A DNA stretch of 64,000 nucleotides. Source: Hepsetus odoe (taxonomy: Eukaryota; Chordata; Actinopteri; Characiformes; Hepsetidae). Below, one piece after another: positions 50,801 through 59,470 of this stretch. The notes under the pieces were generated by a model. It had not been told where the DNA came from and did not search any database. It saw nothing but the letters and a program-made list of their open reading frames with translations. The stretch spans positions 16,882,240-16,946,239 of the forward strand of contig CM029387.1 of NCBI GenBank assembly GCA_017165825.1. Reading direction: 5' to 3'. The translations under genes were made by a program, and so were the position numbers. Numbering within the stretch: position 1 is the first letter of the stretch; each line of letters begins with the position of its first letter.

Positions 50801-51632
50801 CGCATCAGAGAGGTAAAAGAGTCCCTCTGTGAAGTGTCCAGTCCAACTCAGCTCACATTTAGCTCACCAAAGCCTTCATGAGTTGATAAGTGTGTCCATC
50901 AATGTTTTCCTTTTGAGCCAAATGTGGTTGATCAGCCGAGATTCATGATCTGAATCTCCACCTCTGGTTTTATGCCAATAGACATTTGTGTTTTAAAGTC
51001 AGTTTTTGCTAAGGTTTAGTCTGCAATTTTTAAAAATTTGAAACCAGAACTTTCCTTTGATCTCTGAACTTTGAACTCTGGCATTCAAACAGTTCTAATT
51101 GGTTTATACATACTTCCATTTATTAGTTACATTAGCCTCATAGCTCAATTTCAGAACTAGAGCAGCAACCTTCAGAAACCAAAGATGTTGTGGATGATTT
51201 ACAACGTTTGAGAAAGGGGAATTTGGTGTCAGTTTGATTTTTGGCCAAACCTCCACTTTAAGGAAGAGTGGAACATTGTGTGGTTGTTTTGCTAGAGAGC
51301 CAGCGATGACATCTTCTATCTTCTGGTTTCAGGTTGGCATCAAAACAGCTGACCTAATTCCATTAATAACCCCTTGTCTTTATGAACTGCCCCAAATGAG
51401 CAGATTATTTAGTCTAATGGTTAGATGAACCCAATGCTTATAGAGATTAAGCAGGACCACCCTTGCTGTGGCCTGTGGAGTAAGAACTAGTTATTACACT
51501 CATAAAACATGTAAATGATGTGTCTCAGTCTTTCCTGTCAAAGTCCAATAAAAATGAAACATTATTCCTTTTCCCCTCAGCCTACATAATCCCACAGGAG
51601 GCAAAGCATTCAGAGTGTTTGCAGTCATCTAA
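32609..51632 (+). CDS. crispld1: Cysteine-rich secretory protein LCCL domain-containing 1 (crispld1)
   Basis: Coding exons 32609-32866, 37374-37492, 43494-43626, 44667-44782, 44880-44980, 46122-46289, 47447-47507, 48072-48138, 48606-48736, 48824-48867, 50242-50314, 50394-50463, 50679-50812 and 51581-51632 join in frame to 508 aa; human CRISPLD1 is 500. All splice sites are GT/AG; exon 5 has the weakest donor (AAAG|GTGTGA). Residues 1-23 form a signal peptide; there is a basic RGRR stretch at 52-55, a CAP domain (about 60-220), a linker and two LCCL domains. The end GGKAFRVFAVI fits the family. CRISPLD proteins are secreted; their CAP fold with LCCL modules suggests matrix or glycolipid binding, but the precise role of CRISPLD1 is not settled. 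No break seen; SSICGAALHTG in LCCL1 has Gly where human has Arg. Confidence 0.96.
33100..37310. other. crispld1 intron 1, bulk: few repeats, one SINE
   Basis: (CA)n at 34377-34415. 35420-35700 is a GC-richer block without simple repeats that looks different from its surroundings and is a candidate conserved non-coding element. The only clear mobile element is the SINE at 36163-36333. Confidence 0.4.
36163..36333 (+). mobile_element. tRNA-derived SINE, subfamily C, in crispld1 intron 1
   Basis: GGGGTGGTGGTGGACTAGTG (A box), GCAAGTTCAGATCCTAAC (damaged B box), AGACCCTTAACCTCAAATCG and AGTTGCTCTGGATGCCATAA. Older than the 56268 copy, judged by its mutations. Confidence 0.75.
37316..37373 (+). 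repeat. (CG)n/(TG)15 tract abutting the exon 2 acceptor of crispld1
   Basis: GTGTGTGCGCGCGCGCGCCC is followed by (TG)15 at 37337-37366 and then TTGTCAG, the acceptor. The usual pyrimidine tract is thus replaced by a UG repeat, and the whole run alternates purine and pyrimidine, a sequence type that can adopt Z-DNA. Confidence 0.9.
37622..37872 (+). repeat. Degenerate minisatellite (about 54 bp unit) in crispld1 intron 2
   Basis: The phrase TAGAGGGCAGCAGTGAG or a variant recurs at 37676, 37750, 37804 and 37855, with a partial unit at 37622. Spacings are 54, 74, 54 and 51 bp; the longer gap holds an extra half-unit (AGCAGTGAGTGA at 37722). Between them each unit has a TAA-GTTTGTT-AT-type AT-rich spacer. 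Confidence 0.75.
37931..37966. repeat. (TA)n microsatellite
   Basis: About 16 TA units immediately before the Tc1-like element, which targets TA. Confidence 0.9.
37967..39735 (+). mobile_element. Tc1-like transposon with a nested SINE, right end lost
   Basis: Starts after TA with TAGTCAAAAGTTTTAGAGCA. Sense transposase pieces: KMMSKRQCAIEERQTIITL near 38378 (N-terminal helix-turn-helix), the paired-domain region to about 38570, GVGSVMVWVCFA-type near 38930, GFMLQQDNDPKHKSK near 39068 (the family's DNDPKH block with a catalytic Asp) and a C-terminal part split by the SINE at 39262. The expected right inverted repeat is absent; the element fades into a (TA)n run at 39736. Inactive. Confidence 0.85.
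39262..39519 (-). mobile_element. tRNA-derived SINE, subfamily A, nested in the Tc1-like element
   Basis: Complete in reverse: AGTGAAGTGAAAGTGACTAT, ACCACAACGAAATTGGACCT, CCTTGCTCAAGAGTACCTCA, AGGCCACCGCTGCCCC. The transposase reading resumes after it (QLWELLQQSWEE), so the SINE is younger than the transposon. Confidence 0.9.
39736..39796. repeat. (TA)n microsatellite
   Basis: About 27 TA units, then a short TATATAGTCAATC transition into a SINE fragment. Confidence 0.9.
39797..39909 (-). mobile_element. 5'-truncated SINE, subfamily B, between two (TA)n tracts
   Basis: Complement of the 3' half (GACCTGTCCAGGGTGTGTCC to GGGACAAGCGGCAGAAAATG, then ACTGACTGATTG). The second (AT)n at 39910-39945 follows directly, so target duplication and microsatellite cannot be told apart. 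Confidence 0.85.
40013..42480 (-). mobile_element. 5'-truncated L2-type LINE, antisense copy in crispld1 intron 2
   Basis: Begins (+ strand) with the complement of the (TTGAC)n tail and of AATAAAG, then runs back through the 3' UTR, the C-terminal part, a CSAEDTQLYIS box near 41690, VLRPLLFILYM-type near 41745 and PLLKKPNLDPFKLTNK near 42140. It keeps some 5' sequence (42260-42480) that the sense copy lacks. Frameshifts throughout. The RT box is SAED, as in the copy at 24471. Confidence 0.87.
42481..43493. other. crispld1 intron 2, 3' end: nothing assigned
   Basis: AT-rich; 42950-43010 carries a CAGCACCAAGGACAGACTTG-type phrase also seen at about 16014 in pi15 intron 2 (CAGCACCATGGACAGACTCT). 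No exon besides the annotated ones. Confidence 0.4.
44156..44222 (+). repeat. (TACTAA)n minisatellite in crispld1 intron 3
   Basis: About ten degenerate units of TACTAA/TACAGTAA. Confidence 0.8.
44238..44358 (-). mobile_element. 5'-truncated SINE, subfamily B, with an internal G17 run
   Basis: Complement of the subfamily B 3' half (CCTGTGTGAGCTGGGATGGA present). A run of about 17 G at 44264-44281 has expanded from the shorter G stretch that other copies carry at the same point. Confidence 0.8.
45316..45588 (+). mobile_element. tRNA-derived SINE, subfamily A, sense, in crispld1 intron 5
   Basis: GGCCTAGTGGTTAGGGAGTT (A box), GTGGGTTCAAACCCC (B box), CCCTTGAGCAAGGTACCGTC, GCAGAGGTCCAATTTCATTG, AATGACAAGAATAGTCACTT and a CACTTTCA-type end. 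The head is preceded by a partial duplicate (GGCGGTGGCCCAGT). One of the best-preserved subfamily A copies here. Confidence 0.9.
46122..46289 (+). CDS. crispld1: crispld1 exon 6: linker between CAP and LCCL domains
   Basis: Codes for residues 243-299: acidic then proline/serine-rich (SEPEESNYIEPEPEPAHS, SPSPPPSHG). No fold is expected; such linkers differ strongly between species, and its length largely explains the 8 residue difference from the human protein. Confidence 0.93.
47447..48867 (+). CDS. crispld1: crispld1 exons 7-10: LCCL domain 1
   Basis: Residues about 299-400, from VSCDTKLRDQC through RYECPAGCL, SSICGAALHTGIIDDDGGWL and NAFTVSKV. Cysteines 1-4 of the LCCL pattern are present. 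Exon lengths 61, 67, 131 and 44 nt; the block both starts and ends in phase 1, so it can duplicate without breaking the frame. Intron 9 is only 87 bp. Confidence 0.93.
47785..47848. repeat. A-run and (TA)n in crispld1 intron 7
   Basis: About 23 A, then about 18 TA units. Confidence 0.9.
48868..49892. other. crispld1 intron 10, first part: unassigned
   Basis: 49133-49570 contains several medium open frames on both strands but no family feature, splice context or terminal repeat. It may be an old element; I do not call it. Confidence 0.35.
49893..50135 (-). mobile_element. Full-length SINE, subfamily B, with 13 bp target duplication, crispld1 intron 10
   Basis: Minus strand has both Pol III boxes (GGTGGCCTAGTGGTTAGG; GGGGTTTGAACCCC), CCCTTGAGCAAGGTGCCGTC, and tail GACAAGCGGCAGATAATG. 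Perfect direct repeats TGATCTGAATATC at 49880-49892 and 50136-50148. Very close to the copy at 27148, so both are recent. Confidence 0.94.
50242..51632 (+). CDS. crispld1: crispld1 exons 11-14: LCCL domain 2 and C-terminus
   Basis: Residues about 400-508: VSCGMTVSQYC, RLFCPRNCL, SSICRAAIHAGVIQNESGGY and GGKAFRVFAVI. Exon lengths 73, 70, 134 and 52 nt parallel exons 7-10, with the same phases at each inner boundary. Introns 11 and 12 are short (79 and 215 bp). Confidence 0.94.
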
Positions 51633-52730
51633 AGCCGCACTCCAAAGACACACGCCCAAACGCAGCACTTAGTAGCACAACGACCGGAAATCACAGCGTT
51701 TGTTAACATCGAGCCTTGTTTACGGCCATAAACAGGGAAAAAAACTGACATTGATGCCATCTGGCCTAAGGAAGCATTGCAGAGTATGTGACTTCAGCTT
51801 CATGCTGCCCTTCAAAAGTGTGAGGACACCTTGCCTTGCTTTGCTTTCTGTCAATCAAGTAGAATTATTTCGCTTCATGACTTCATCATTCACGTTTTTA
51901 TGATTAAGTACGTTTTTAGTTTGTTTGTTTGTTTAAACAGATTATTGAAATCGTTTTTGCTTCGAAGGTTTTAGACGATTAAATGAGAAGATAAAATGCT
52001 AATGGTTTTCAGCTAAGTCAAATGTTCTTGCAAAAGGAAAATGGAAAGATTTTTATTTAATACATTGTGTTACTTAACATATTAAAGAACATGGCCAACA
52101 GTATTAATGACATTTCGAAGAGTTAAGTGGTCCTAGACTTTTGATGGATGGTCCACATGCATTGTATAATATCATGTAAATGATTGTTTGGTACACTTTT
52201 TAGTTTCTAGTCCTGGTTCGGGGGATGACTGGGGAAAAGGGCTATGTAGTGATTTTAAGCACATAAAAGTTTTGATTATGTTGTTGTCCAGTAAAAAAAA
52301 ATGATGTGCATGCACATAAATGATATTTGAGATAGCAAAGAGCTTTGACGAGGGAAAGGCGCAGTATTAGTTAGTTCTGAAGTTTTTATTTTTCTACTTT
52401 TATAAAAAACAGTGTGGGGTTATAATGCTGCTGCTGACTGTGCGTTCTGCAGTGTGTGCCCTCAGGCTGTTGTGGTGGAGTTACCTGGCAGGCCAGGAAA
52501 TCGTTCTGAAAGAATCTGAAACACTTTCCACGCGAGGAGTATGAAAGAGCATGTGGGCAGCAAGACATTCTTCTACATGTATTTATTATTCTACAATGCT
52601 GAATAAATGTATTCTAACAGTTAGTTGTATGCCCTTGGATTATTATTTAATCTGTAATCTTGAGTAATCTGACTGAGATGAGGAGTAATTGCTATTTTTC
52701 CATTAAATAAACTGGAAAAGGTCAAAGGTT
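51633..52730 (+). other. crispld1 3' UTR with poly(A) signals
   Basis: AATAAA at 52602-52607 and 52706-52711 (a third at 52804). No other gene feature intervenes. The exact cleavage site is inferred. Confidence 0.5.
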
Positions 52731-53503
52731 GTTGTGGTTTTTCCTGCTTCATAAGGGAGTTAGAAATGATCGATTACAAAAGAAGTTGTATAGCTACGGC
52801 AACAATAAAACAGAGCTCAAAAACGAACTACACTGTTTGTCAAAAATTTGTGGACAGCCCCTAAACAGAGGTGGAACAGTGGAGCACTCAAAGGCCAGAA
52901 AGTTATAAATCTCCTAAACATTGTGCTGCAGAGTTGCGATTTCTGGCTTAATAGAGCTCCTTTCATTAACTTTCGGTTTAAAGAGACCAAATATTTCAAG
53001 CATTTTTGTTCAGTTAGAGCATTTCATCTAGTATTGAGAAACACGTAAAAGACGTCTACTTGCATTTACTGACAAATGCAGTTTGCAAGATGCTAAGAGA
53101 TGGTCAGACATTTCTACAATTTATGAGCTACAGCATATCACAAAACTGAGTTTTAATGGAACTACAGACAACATCTGGGTTGTGTTAGCTCAATTGTGTT
53201 CACCAAATATTTTGCTTTAATGACAGAAATAAAAGAATGACTACAAAATGCAATGTAGCACTCAGTTCTGAATCAGTAAATTCAAAACTGCCTGGCCTAC
53301 TATGTTTTTGCAAAAGAGTCTTTGACCAAGCTTTATGCATTGTTTGCAGAGTGCAGTTATGTTTGTCTTGGATTTGCTGTTCTTTTCATTTCCAGTGCTT
53401 TAAAAAGCTAAGTTATGCAGAATGAAAGGTGATCACACCTCATGCTTAAACACTCAGGCCCTGCTGGCACAGTGAAGGAGCTAAAGACAAAGGCAGACAT
53501 TGT

Positions 53504-53562
<59 letters not shown>

Positions 53563-53974
53563 AGTTTCATATCCTCACTGCTTCATACACACATAGTCAA
53601 ATTACTTTGGGCCACTGTAATTTAGTTCCTGGAGACCAAAACTAATTCTCCTAAAATGAAAATGACAGTAACATCTCCATTAGAGGGGTCAAACTAATGT
53701 GTCATCACCAACACCCTGTTGATTAACTCATTTTTGTTGAAGGACATTTGATACAGGAAAACTCTCTGGAAAGGAAAACGCCTTAGACATGGAGTTATTC
53801 AAGATCTCCTGAGTGCATCTCTTCTCCAAAAGCCGGCACATATTATGTCACTGTTCAAAATAGGGACAAGCATGACATATACTATAAGTTGCCAGTAGAA
53901 TAATTAGTGCTGATGGGTGCTGAGCACTTGTAACAGACACACATACCTATAAGGGGATCAGCATCTACCATCTC
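52731..53974. other. Downstream intergenic DNA
   Basis: A long (TG)n at 53509-53559. The rest is unassigned. Confidence 0.5.
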
Positions 53975-54056
53975 TAGTCCACCTTATGTGCATGTCTTTG
54001 GGTTATAGGAGGAAATCGGAAATCCCATGCAAACTCAGGGAGACCATGCAAACTCA
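53975..54056 (-). repeat. Fragment of SINE subfamily D, antisense
   Basis: GTGCATGTCTTTGGGTTATA and GAGGAAATCGGAAATCCCAT match the complementary middle of the subfamily D copies. Confidence 0.55.
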
Positions 54057-54074
54057 AAAAAGAAAGTGAAAAAG

Positions 54075-54327
54075 GTGAAAGTGAAAACCCTTGTCATTGC
54101 GAGGTCACAGCACAGCACACGTGAACCACAACGAAATTGGACCTCTGCATTTAACCCATGCACACAAACACCGTGCAGCAGTGGGCAGCTATTGAAAGCC
54201 CCCGGGGAGCAGTGACGGGGACAGTACCTTGCTATAGGGTACCTCAGGGGAACCTATTTGTGAGGGACTCGAACCCACAATCTTCCAATGCGGGGCAACT
54301 CCCTAAACACAAGGCCACCGCTGCCCC
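54075..54327 (-). mobile_element. tRNA-derived SINE, subfamily A, antisense
   Basis: Complete in reverse: GTGAAAGTGAAAACCCTTGT, ACCACAACGAAATTGGACCT, GGTACCTCAGGGGAACCTAT, AGGCCACCGCTGCCCC. Closest to the 16493 copy, sharing CATGCACACAAACACCGTGC and TTTGTGAGGGA-type changes, so these two form a subgroup. Confidence 0.87.
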
Positions 54328-55616
54328 AAACGAAATGACCCAGTATGAAAGGTTCACAGGCAAGGTAAGCCCAGCACTATCAGCACTAACCTTGCACCCC
54401 TGTGTCATTCAAGTTCAGATGTAAAGCTCTCAAAGCTGCAACAGATCAAGCATCTATACAACTTTTGAGACATATCGAGAGAAAGACTTTAGCAGATGGA
54501 GTCTTCACGCTGGAATCTGCTGGGCCCGTGAAAGTGTGTGTGGTTGCTGGACCTGCAACTGTTTTCCACATTTAAAGATATAATGTACTGGTGTCCATCT
54601 GATGGAAAGGAACTATAGCAGTCTCAAGTTGAGGCACGTGGCAGCCAGCAAATGAAAATAGGGGGAGGTCATAGAGGTCCCAGTTAACATGGATTTTTTT
54701 TTTTTCTTTTTTGGTCTGTGTAGTTTGCTTAGTTATGGTTTTTATCCCTGGTTCTGGAAGCACATGTCATTTGAACTGTGTAGGTACATTAAAATAACAA
54801 TAAAACCCCCATGACTTGGCTTGGTCTGAGGCTCGTCAGCAGGTGACTGAGTGTGTCCAATTTAGAATCCATTCTAGCCATCTCTTTAGAGGACCTCACA
54901 TTAGACCTCCTTACAAAACTTTAAACTGTGTGTGTGGAGTGAAATGAGAATGTCCAACATAAAGCTTTTGTTGCATTTGTAGTTCGTTACCTCAAAGAAA
55001 TTCTGTGTTAAAAATGTACTCTCTACCAGCTATTGAAAAACCCACAAATGTTTATGAACGTTTGCTGACTTATTGTCATAGCAGCACTCTCAAACTGCTG
55101 TGAAGATACTGTACGATACTGAGGAGGGTTCCAGAAATGCACAGAAAAGAGGTATGCATCAGATCTGTGTCAAAATTCACAGCCTGGTGTGGCCAGGCGA
55201 GGAGGTCAAGGCTGTGTCGGAACCCAGAAGCCGGCCAGCGGCCAGAAAACCAGGCAGAAACACAGGAGTCCAAGCATGATTTGCCAAGTTGCTGCTCTCA
55301 GAAAACACTGCTGAAAGTTTTGTATAGATCATACTGTTTGAATATGTATGTATAGATGACATTTCAATGAGAATTTTCCACCCGTCAGAAGTTTGAGCAT
55401 AGATGTGCATGTTTCTGTTGATCACAATAACCACGTTAAAAATACTGATTTTTTAAACTTTAGGCAAGGCAGCTGCATTGTAGAGAACAAATTATGATGA
55501 ACAGATTAACATAAACTGTCCAAAAACTTTGCATTAAGTGTCTTCAAGTGTGTCTTTTCACGTAAAGTAAGCATTTAGAATGTGGCAAAAAAGCTAAACC
55601 TGCTCTTCATATAAAG
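54328..55616. other. Intergenic DNA, no gene seen
   Basis: No exon or recognised repeat; short frames only. Confidence 0.4.
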
Positions 55617-55821
55617 GAAACAAGAAGGTCCTGGGTTCAGCTCCTAGTTATGATTCAGTTTGCAAATTCTCCTCCGTCTGCAATTCTGGTTTCTTTGAGG
55701 TGCTATAGTTTCCTTCCACTTTCCAAAGATGTGCATGTCAGGTGGACTGGCAATCTTGAATTGCTCTCAGGATGTGAGTGTGTATGAGTGTGTTTGTCTG
55801 TGTGTCTGCCATGCCATTGAC
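55617..55821 (+). repeat. Decayed SINE, subfamily D, sense
   Basis: GGTCCTGGGTTCAGCTCCTA (B box), TCCTCCGTCTGCAATTCTGG, TTTCCTTCCACTTTCCAAAG and ATGTGAGTGTGTATGAGTGT follow the subfamily order. Confidence 0.55.
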
Positions 55822-56267
55822 TAATCACTTGCCCAGAGCGTTTCTCTGCTTTTTTCTCTATAAACACTGAGATTATACTGAGATATTGAGAAATACTGAG
55901 GTTGCAGCACTACCTAACATCATGTTAGTATAAGCGACTCTGATGCATGGACATAAAGTCACACTAAGTGTAATTTAGATGAACTATTGCAAAATAATGT
56001 CCAAACTATTCTCCCTGCAAGAATTCTTTACAGATGACCAGGTCCAGCCTAGCCAAAGGCAAAACATGCAGCTGAGGAAAGCCAACTTGACGATTAGGTG
56101 TTTTGGACTGGCGTGCCTCAGAACTCAGTTGATGTAGACCTGGAACTAAACAGAAGGGGTGCTGGTGTTACCTCAGAGCGTTTTATTAGGTCATCTAAAA
56201 TTAAAACATATCAAGTAAAAATATGTTACTACATCAACAAATTGCAGATAAAATATTGAATGTCCAA
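55822..56267. other. Intergenic DNA, nothing assigned
   Basis: No exon or recognised repeat. Confidence 0.4.
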
Positions 56268-56454
56268 AATTGGTGGACTAGTGGTAGGATTCTTGCCTAT
56301 GGTCCCAGGTTCGAATCCCACCTCTGGCACTACCACCACTGGGTCCCTGAGCAAGACCCTTAACCCTGAGTTGCTCCAGGGGGACTGTCCCTGTAATTAG
56401 GACATGGAAGTCACTCTGGATAAGAGCGTCTGCTAAATGCCGTAAATGTAAATG
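56268..56454 (+). mobile_element. tRNA-derived SINE, subfamily C, sense
   Basis: TTGGTGGACTAGTGGTAGGA (A box), CCAGGTTCGAATCCCA (consensus B box), AGACCCTTAACCCTGAGTTG, TGTAATTAGGACATGGAAGT and GGATAAGAGCGTCTGCTAAA. The best preserved C copy in the window. Confidence 0.85.
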
Positions 56455-56650
56455 GATGAAAGTGAATGTTGATGTTTTCAAAAAAATGTTTTTATTGCAG
56501 TTGAAGCTAAAAGGATTTAATAGTCTATGAATAATATTCATATGGCATGAGCTTTAGTTTGCTTTGCGCCCTAGCAGTCAGTAGAATTGTCCTATTTATC
56601 GCCCTTAAATGCTGAGAAAATTTTCGCACCTGTTCTTTTGTTACTTTTTC

Positions 56651-56894
56651 AAGTGAAAGTGACTATTTGTCATTGCGAAACCCAGCACACAGTGAAACAC
56701 AACAAAAGGCATTCTCTGCTTTTCGCCCATACACATATGCAGCAGAAGGAACCTATTTCTAAGTGCCCGGGGAGCAGTGAAGGGGATGGTACCTTACTCA
56801 AGCATACCTCAGGGTAACCTACTGGTCTGGAATTCACACCCACGACGTTTCAATCCTGGGGATTATTCCCTAACCACTAGGCCTCCGCTGCCCC
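56651..56894 (-). mobile_element. tRNA-derived SINE, subfamily A, diverged, antisense
   Basis: AAGTGAAAGTGACTATTTGT, GGGGAGCAGTGAAGGGGATG, ACCTTACTCAAGCATACCTC and AGGCCTCCGCTGCCCC; the middle has many changes. Confidence 0.8.
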
Positions 56895-57794
56895 TGAATG
56901 TTGCTGAATGTTAAGATAAATATATCTTCACACTAGCAAAAAGCTCCCTGATACTACCAAAACCTCAAAAACGTTTTTTTGGGAGATAAAAAGTGAGTCC
57001 CAAACTCTTGCAAGACATTGTAAAATGCACTGAAACTGCATTCTGAAGTATGTTTCTTTCATTTTTAGCTGTATTGAAGTCAAATTCTGTCTCGAGCCTC
57101 TGATAATCTATTGTGATGTGGTGTTATTCTGAGCTTTCTCCAGATTGTTGATCTTTGCATGGTGCACCCCAGAAAATTATGAGTTTCTGATTACACACTG
57201 ACCAACATGTGTTAGAAATCATCATTGGCCTCCTTTCTGCAGCTGGAAATACCTATAAACCACTTTGGTGTGTGCATTCATATGGGTGTATGTGATATAT
57301 CTGTGGGACGGCAATAACTACCTTGGAATACACGAGGCAGAGGCAGCTGCAGCTTTACCTTATTTTGTTTTCCCACTCTGCCACACAGAGGTTTAATGAA
57401 TATGATCCCACATGCTTGCAGTGGTCACTCCAGTGGTGTGGTGGGCCTTTTCTCTGCATTTCTGGTTTTTGTAATGATCATGGGTTATTTTCTGACATCG
57501 ACCTTACACATAAACGTCCACACTGACCAGTGTACCACACAACTAGCATGACTATTTGAAGGCGTTTTCATCCCGCAGTTATGTACTAAAAGAGTGGGCA
57601 TGTGAAAACGAGCTGCTGTGAATAGGAACAGCAGTGAGACTGAGATTAGGGCCTACTAGTCGAGGGGTTACAGTTTTAGGTGATGTCAAGAAAGGTGTGT
57701 GGTTGGTGTGGGATGCTTGGATTATATGTGTCTTTCACTCAGAATTTATTTCTTCTGAAATCTCTGAATTTACTAAAAATTACCTCTTTACACC
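56895..57794. other. Intergenic DNA, nothing assigned
   Basis: No exon or recognised repeat. Confidence 0.4.
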
Positions 57795-57842
57795 CACACA
57801 CACACACACACACACACACCACACTCTCTCTCTTTCTCTCTC

Positions 57843-57937
<95 letters not shown>

Positions 57938-57957
57938 CTCCCTAACTCTTTCTCTCC

Positions 57958-58001
<44 letters not shown>

Positions 58002-58003
58002 CA
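57795..58003. repeat. (CA)n then long (CT)n microsatellite
   Basis: (CA)n at 57796-57820 and interrupted (CT)n at 57823-58000. Long Ser-Leu and Arg-Glu frames here are microsatellite artefacts. Confidence 0.95.
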
Positions 58004-58323
58004 ATCTCTACTACTTCATTTAAGCTTCTTCATTCTCCTCTTCTTCACTGTCTCACCTTTTTTTTTTTCTCCCATTCTCTTCCTGCTCACTCATCAGTTT
58101 CTTTCCATAATTCACTGCGATTTCTTTTCTAACTATTTATTATTTCTTCCTTCTTGTTGACCCTGCTTCTACATCATCACCTTCTCTCTCCCAATAAGTC
58201 AGGGCAGAGCCGTCGGTCATTCTAGTTGAAATTCTCAAACATGCGGGTGTTTATATGTTTATTATGTTTGATTAAGTTAAGTCAAAGACTCCTGGATACG
58301 CACATATGTAAAGCCCACACCAC

Positions 58324-58325
<2 letters not shown>

Positions 58326-58381
<56 letters not shown>

Positions 58382-58397
58382 TTCTCTCTCTCTCTGC
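58326..58397. repeat. (CT)n microsatellite
   Basis: About 34 CT units with a few interruptions. Confidence 0.95.
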
Positions 58398-58414
58398 TTT
58401 GCCCCTCTCTTAGG

Positions 58415-59470
58415 CTCTGAGGGTTTTCTTCTTTCGGCTGCTCCAATTAGAGGTTGCCACTGCAGACCAACTGTCTCCATTTCTTCTTGTCCTCTGCATC
58501 TTCCTCCTTCAAACCAACTGCCTTGCACGTCTTCTCTCACCACATCCATAAACCTCCTCTTTGATATTCTTCTTTTCCACTTTCCTGCCAGCTCCGTCCT
58601 CAGCATCCCTAATCTCATCCGTCAATCTCTCTGTTACCATTGTAAACATGAATGCACCCAGCACTGATCCTTAATGTAATCCCACCTTTACATTAAATGC
58701 ATCCATCACTTTTACTGCAGACTTTGTCACACTGCCCTCATACATATCCTTTACCACTCTGACATACTTCTCTGCCATTACTGGCTTCCTCTTACAAAAT
58801 AACCACTCCTCTCTAGGCACCCTCTCATATACCTATCTCCAAGTCCACAAAGGTCCAATTACTTCCCCCATCAACAGCTATTATTTCTTTCTTGGCATAA
58901 CCCCATAATGCTGCTCGCTAATCATCACCTTCTTTCTTAACCTAGCTTCCTCTACTGCTTCCTATGACTTCATGCTGAGGCTGATCAACTTTATCCCTCT
59001 ATAGTTATTACATTTTTGAGCTTCATCCTTATTCTTGAAAATCTTTACCAGTACACTTCTCCACTCCTCGGACATCTTCTTCAGACTGCCCCTCCTGCAA
59101 AATTTTACCTGTGTGCATCTTTCTCCACTCTTGTATGTGCTCCTCTCTCTTAAAGTAAATAATTACCACCGTTATTTCCATCCTTTTAGCAAAATCCACA
59201 GCTATCTAACCTTTTGCATTCCTCTCCTCCTCATCACCTCGGTTCTCTTCACCAGCATGTCCATTAAAGTCCATACCAATCACCATTCTCTCTCCTGGGT
59301 AGACTCTCTATCACTTCATCTAACTAGCTCCAGAATTCTTCATTCTCCTCCATCTCACAACTACCTTGAGAGGCATAAACACTAACAACATTCATTATCA
59401 CACATTCAACGTCCAGCTCTAAGGCTCTGAGGGTCTTGGAGAAAATTTTCCACACTGACCTATAAAAGGT
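58415..59470 (-). mobile_element. RTE-like LINE relic, antisense
   Basis: Minus-strand reading: endonuclease remnant near 59330-59220 (VIGMDFNGHAGEENRGDEE type), a KNKDEAQKCNNYRGIKLI block near 59035-58980 (start of the RT domain), SVTKSAVKVMDAFNVKVG near 58735, and a C-terminal KRRFMDVVREDVQGSW near 58555. The same ending as the relic at 26712. Large parts are deleted and frameshifted. Confidence 0.7.

Noticed and set aside
56296..56320. Possible functional tRNA genes at consensus A/B boxes
   Set aside because: Each lies in a SINE head with the SINE core following; no cloverleaf acceptor stem closes.
57634..58420. Open frames of 60-150 codons (Ser/Leu/His-rich and Arg/Glu-rich)
   Set aside because: They are translations of (CA)n and (CT)n microsatellites.
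59035..59385. 116-codon sense frame
   Set aside because: The opposite strand carries the RTE-like LINE relic; the sense frame is its shadow.
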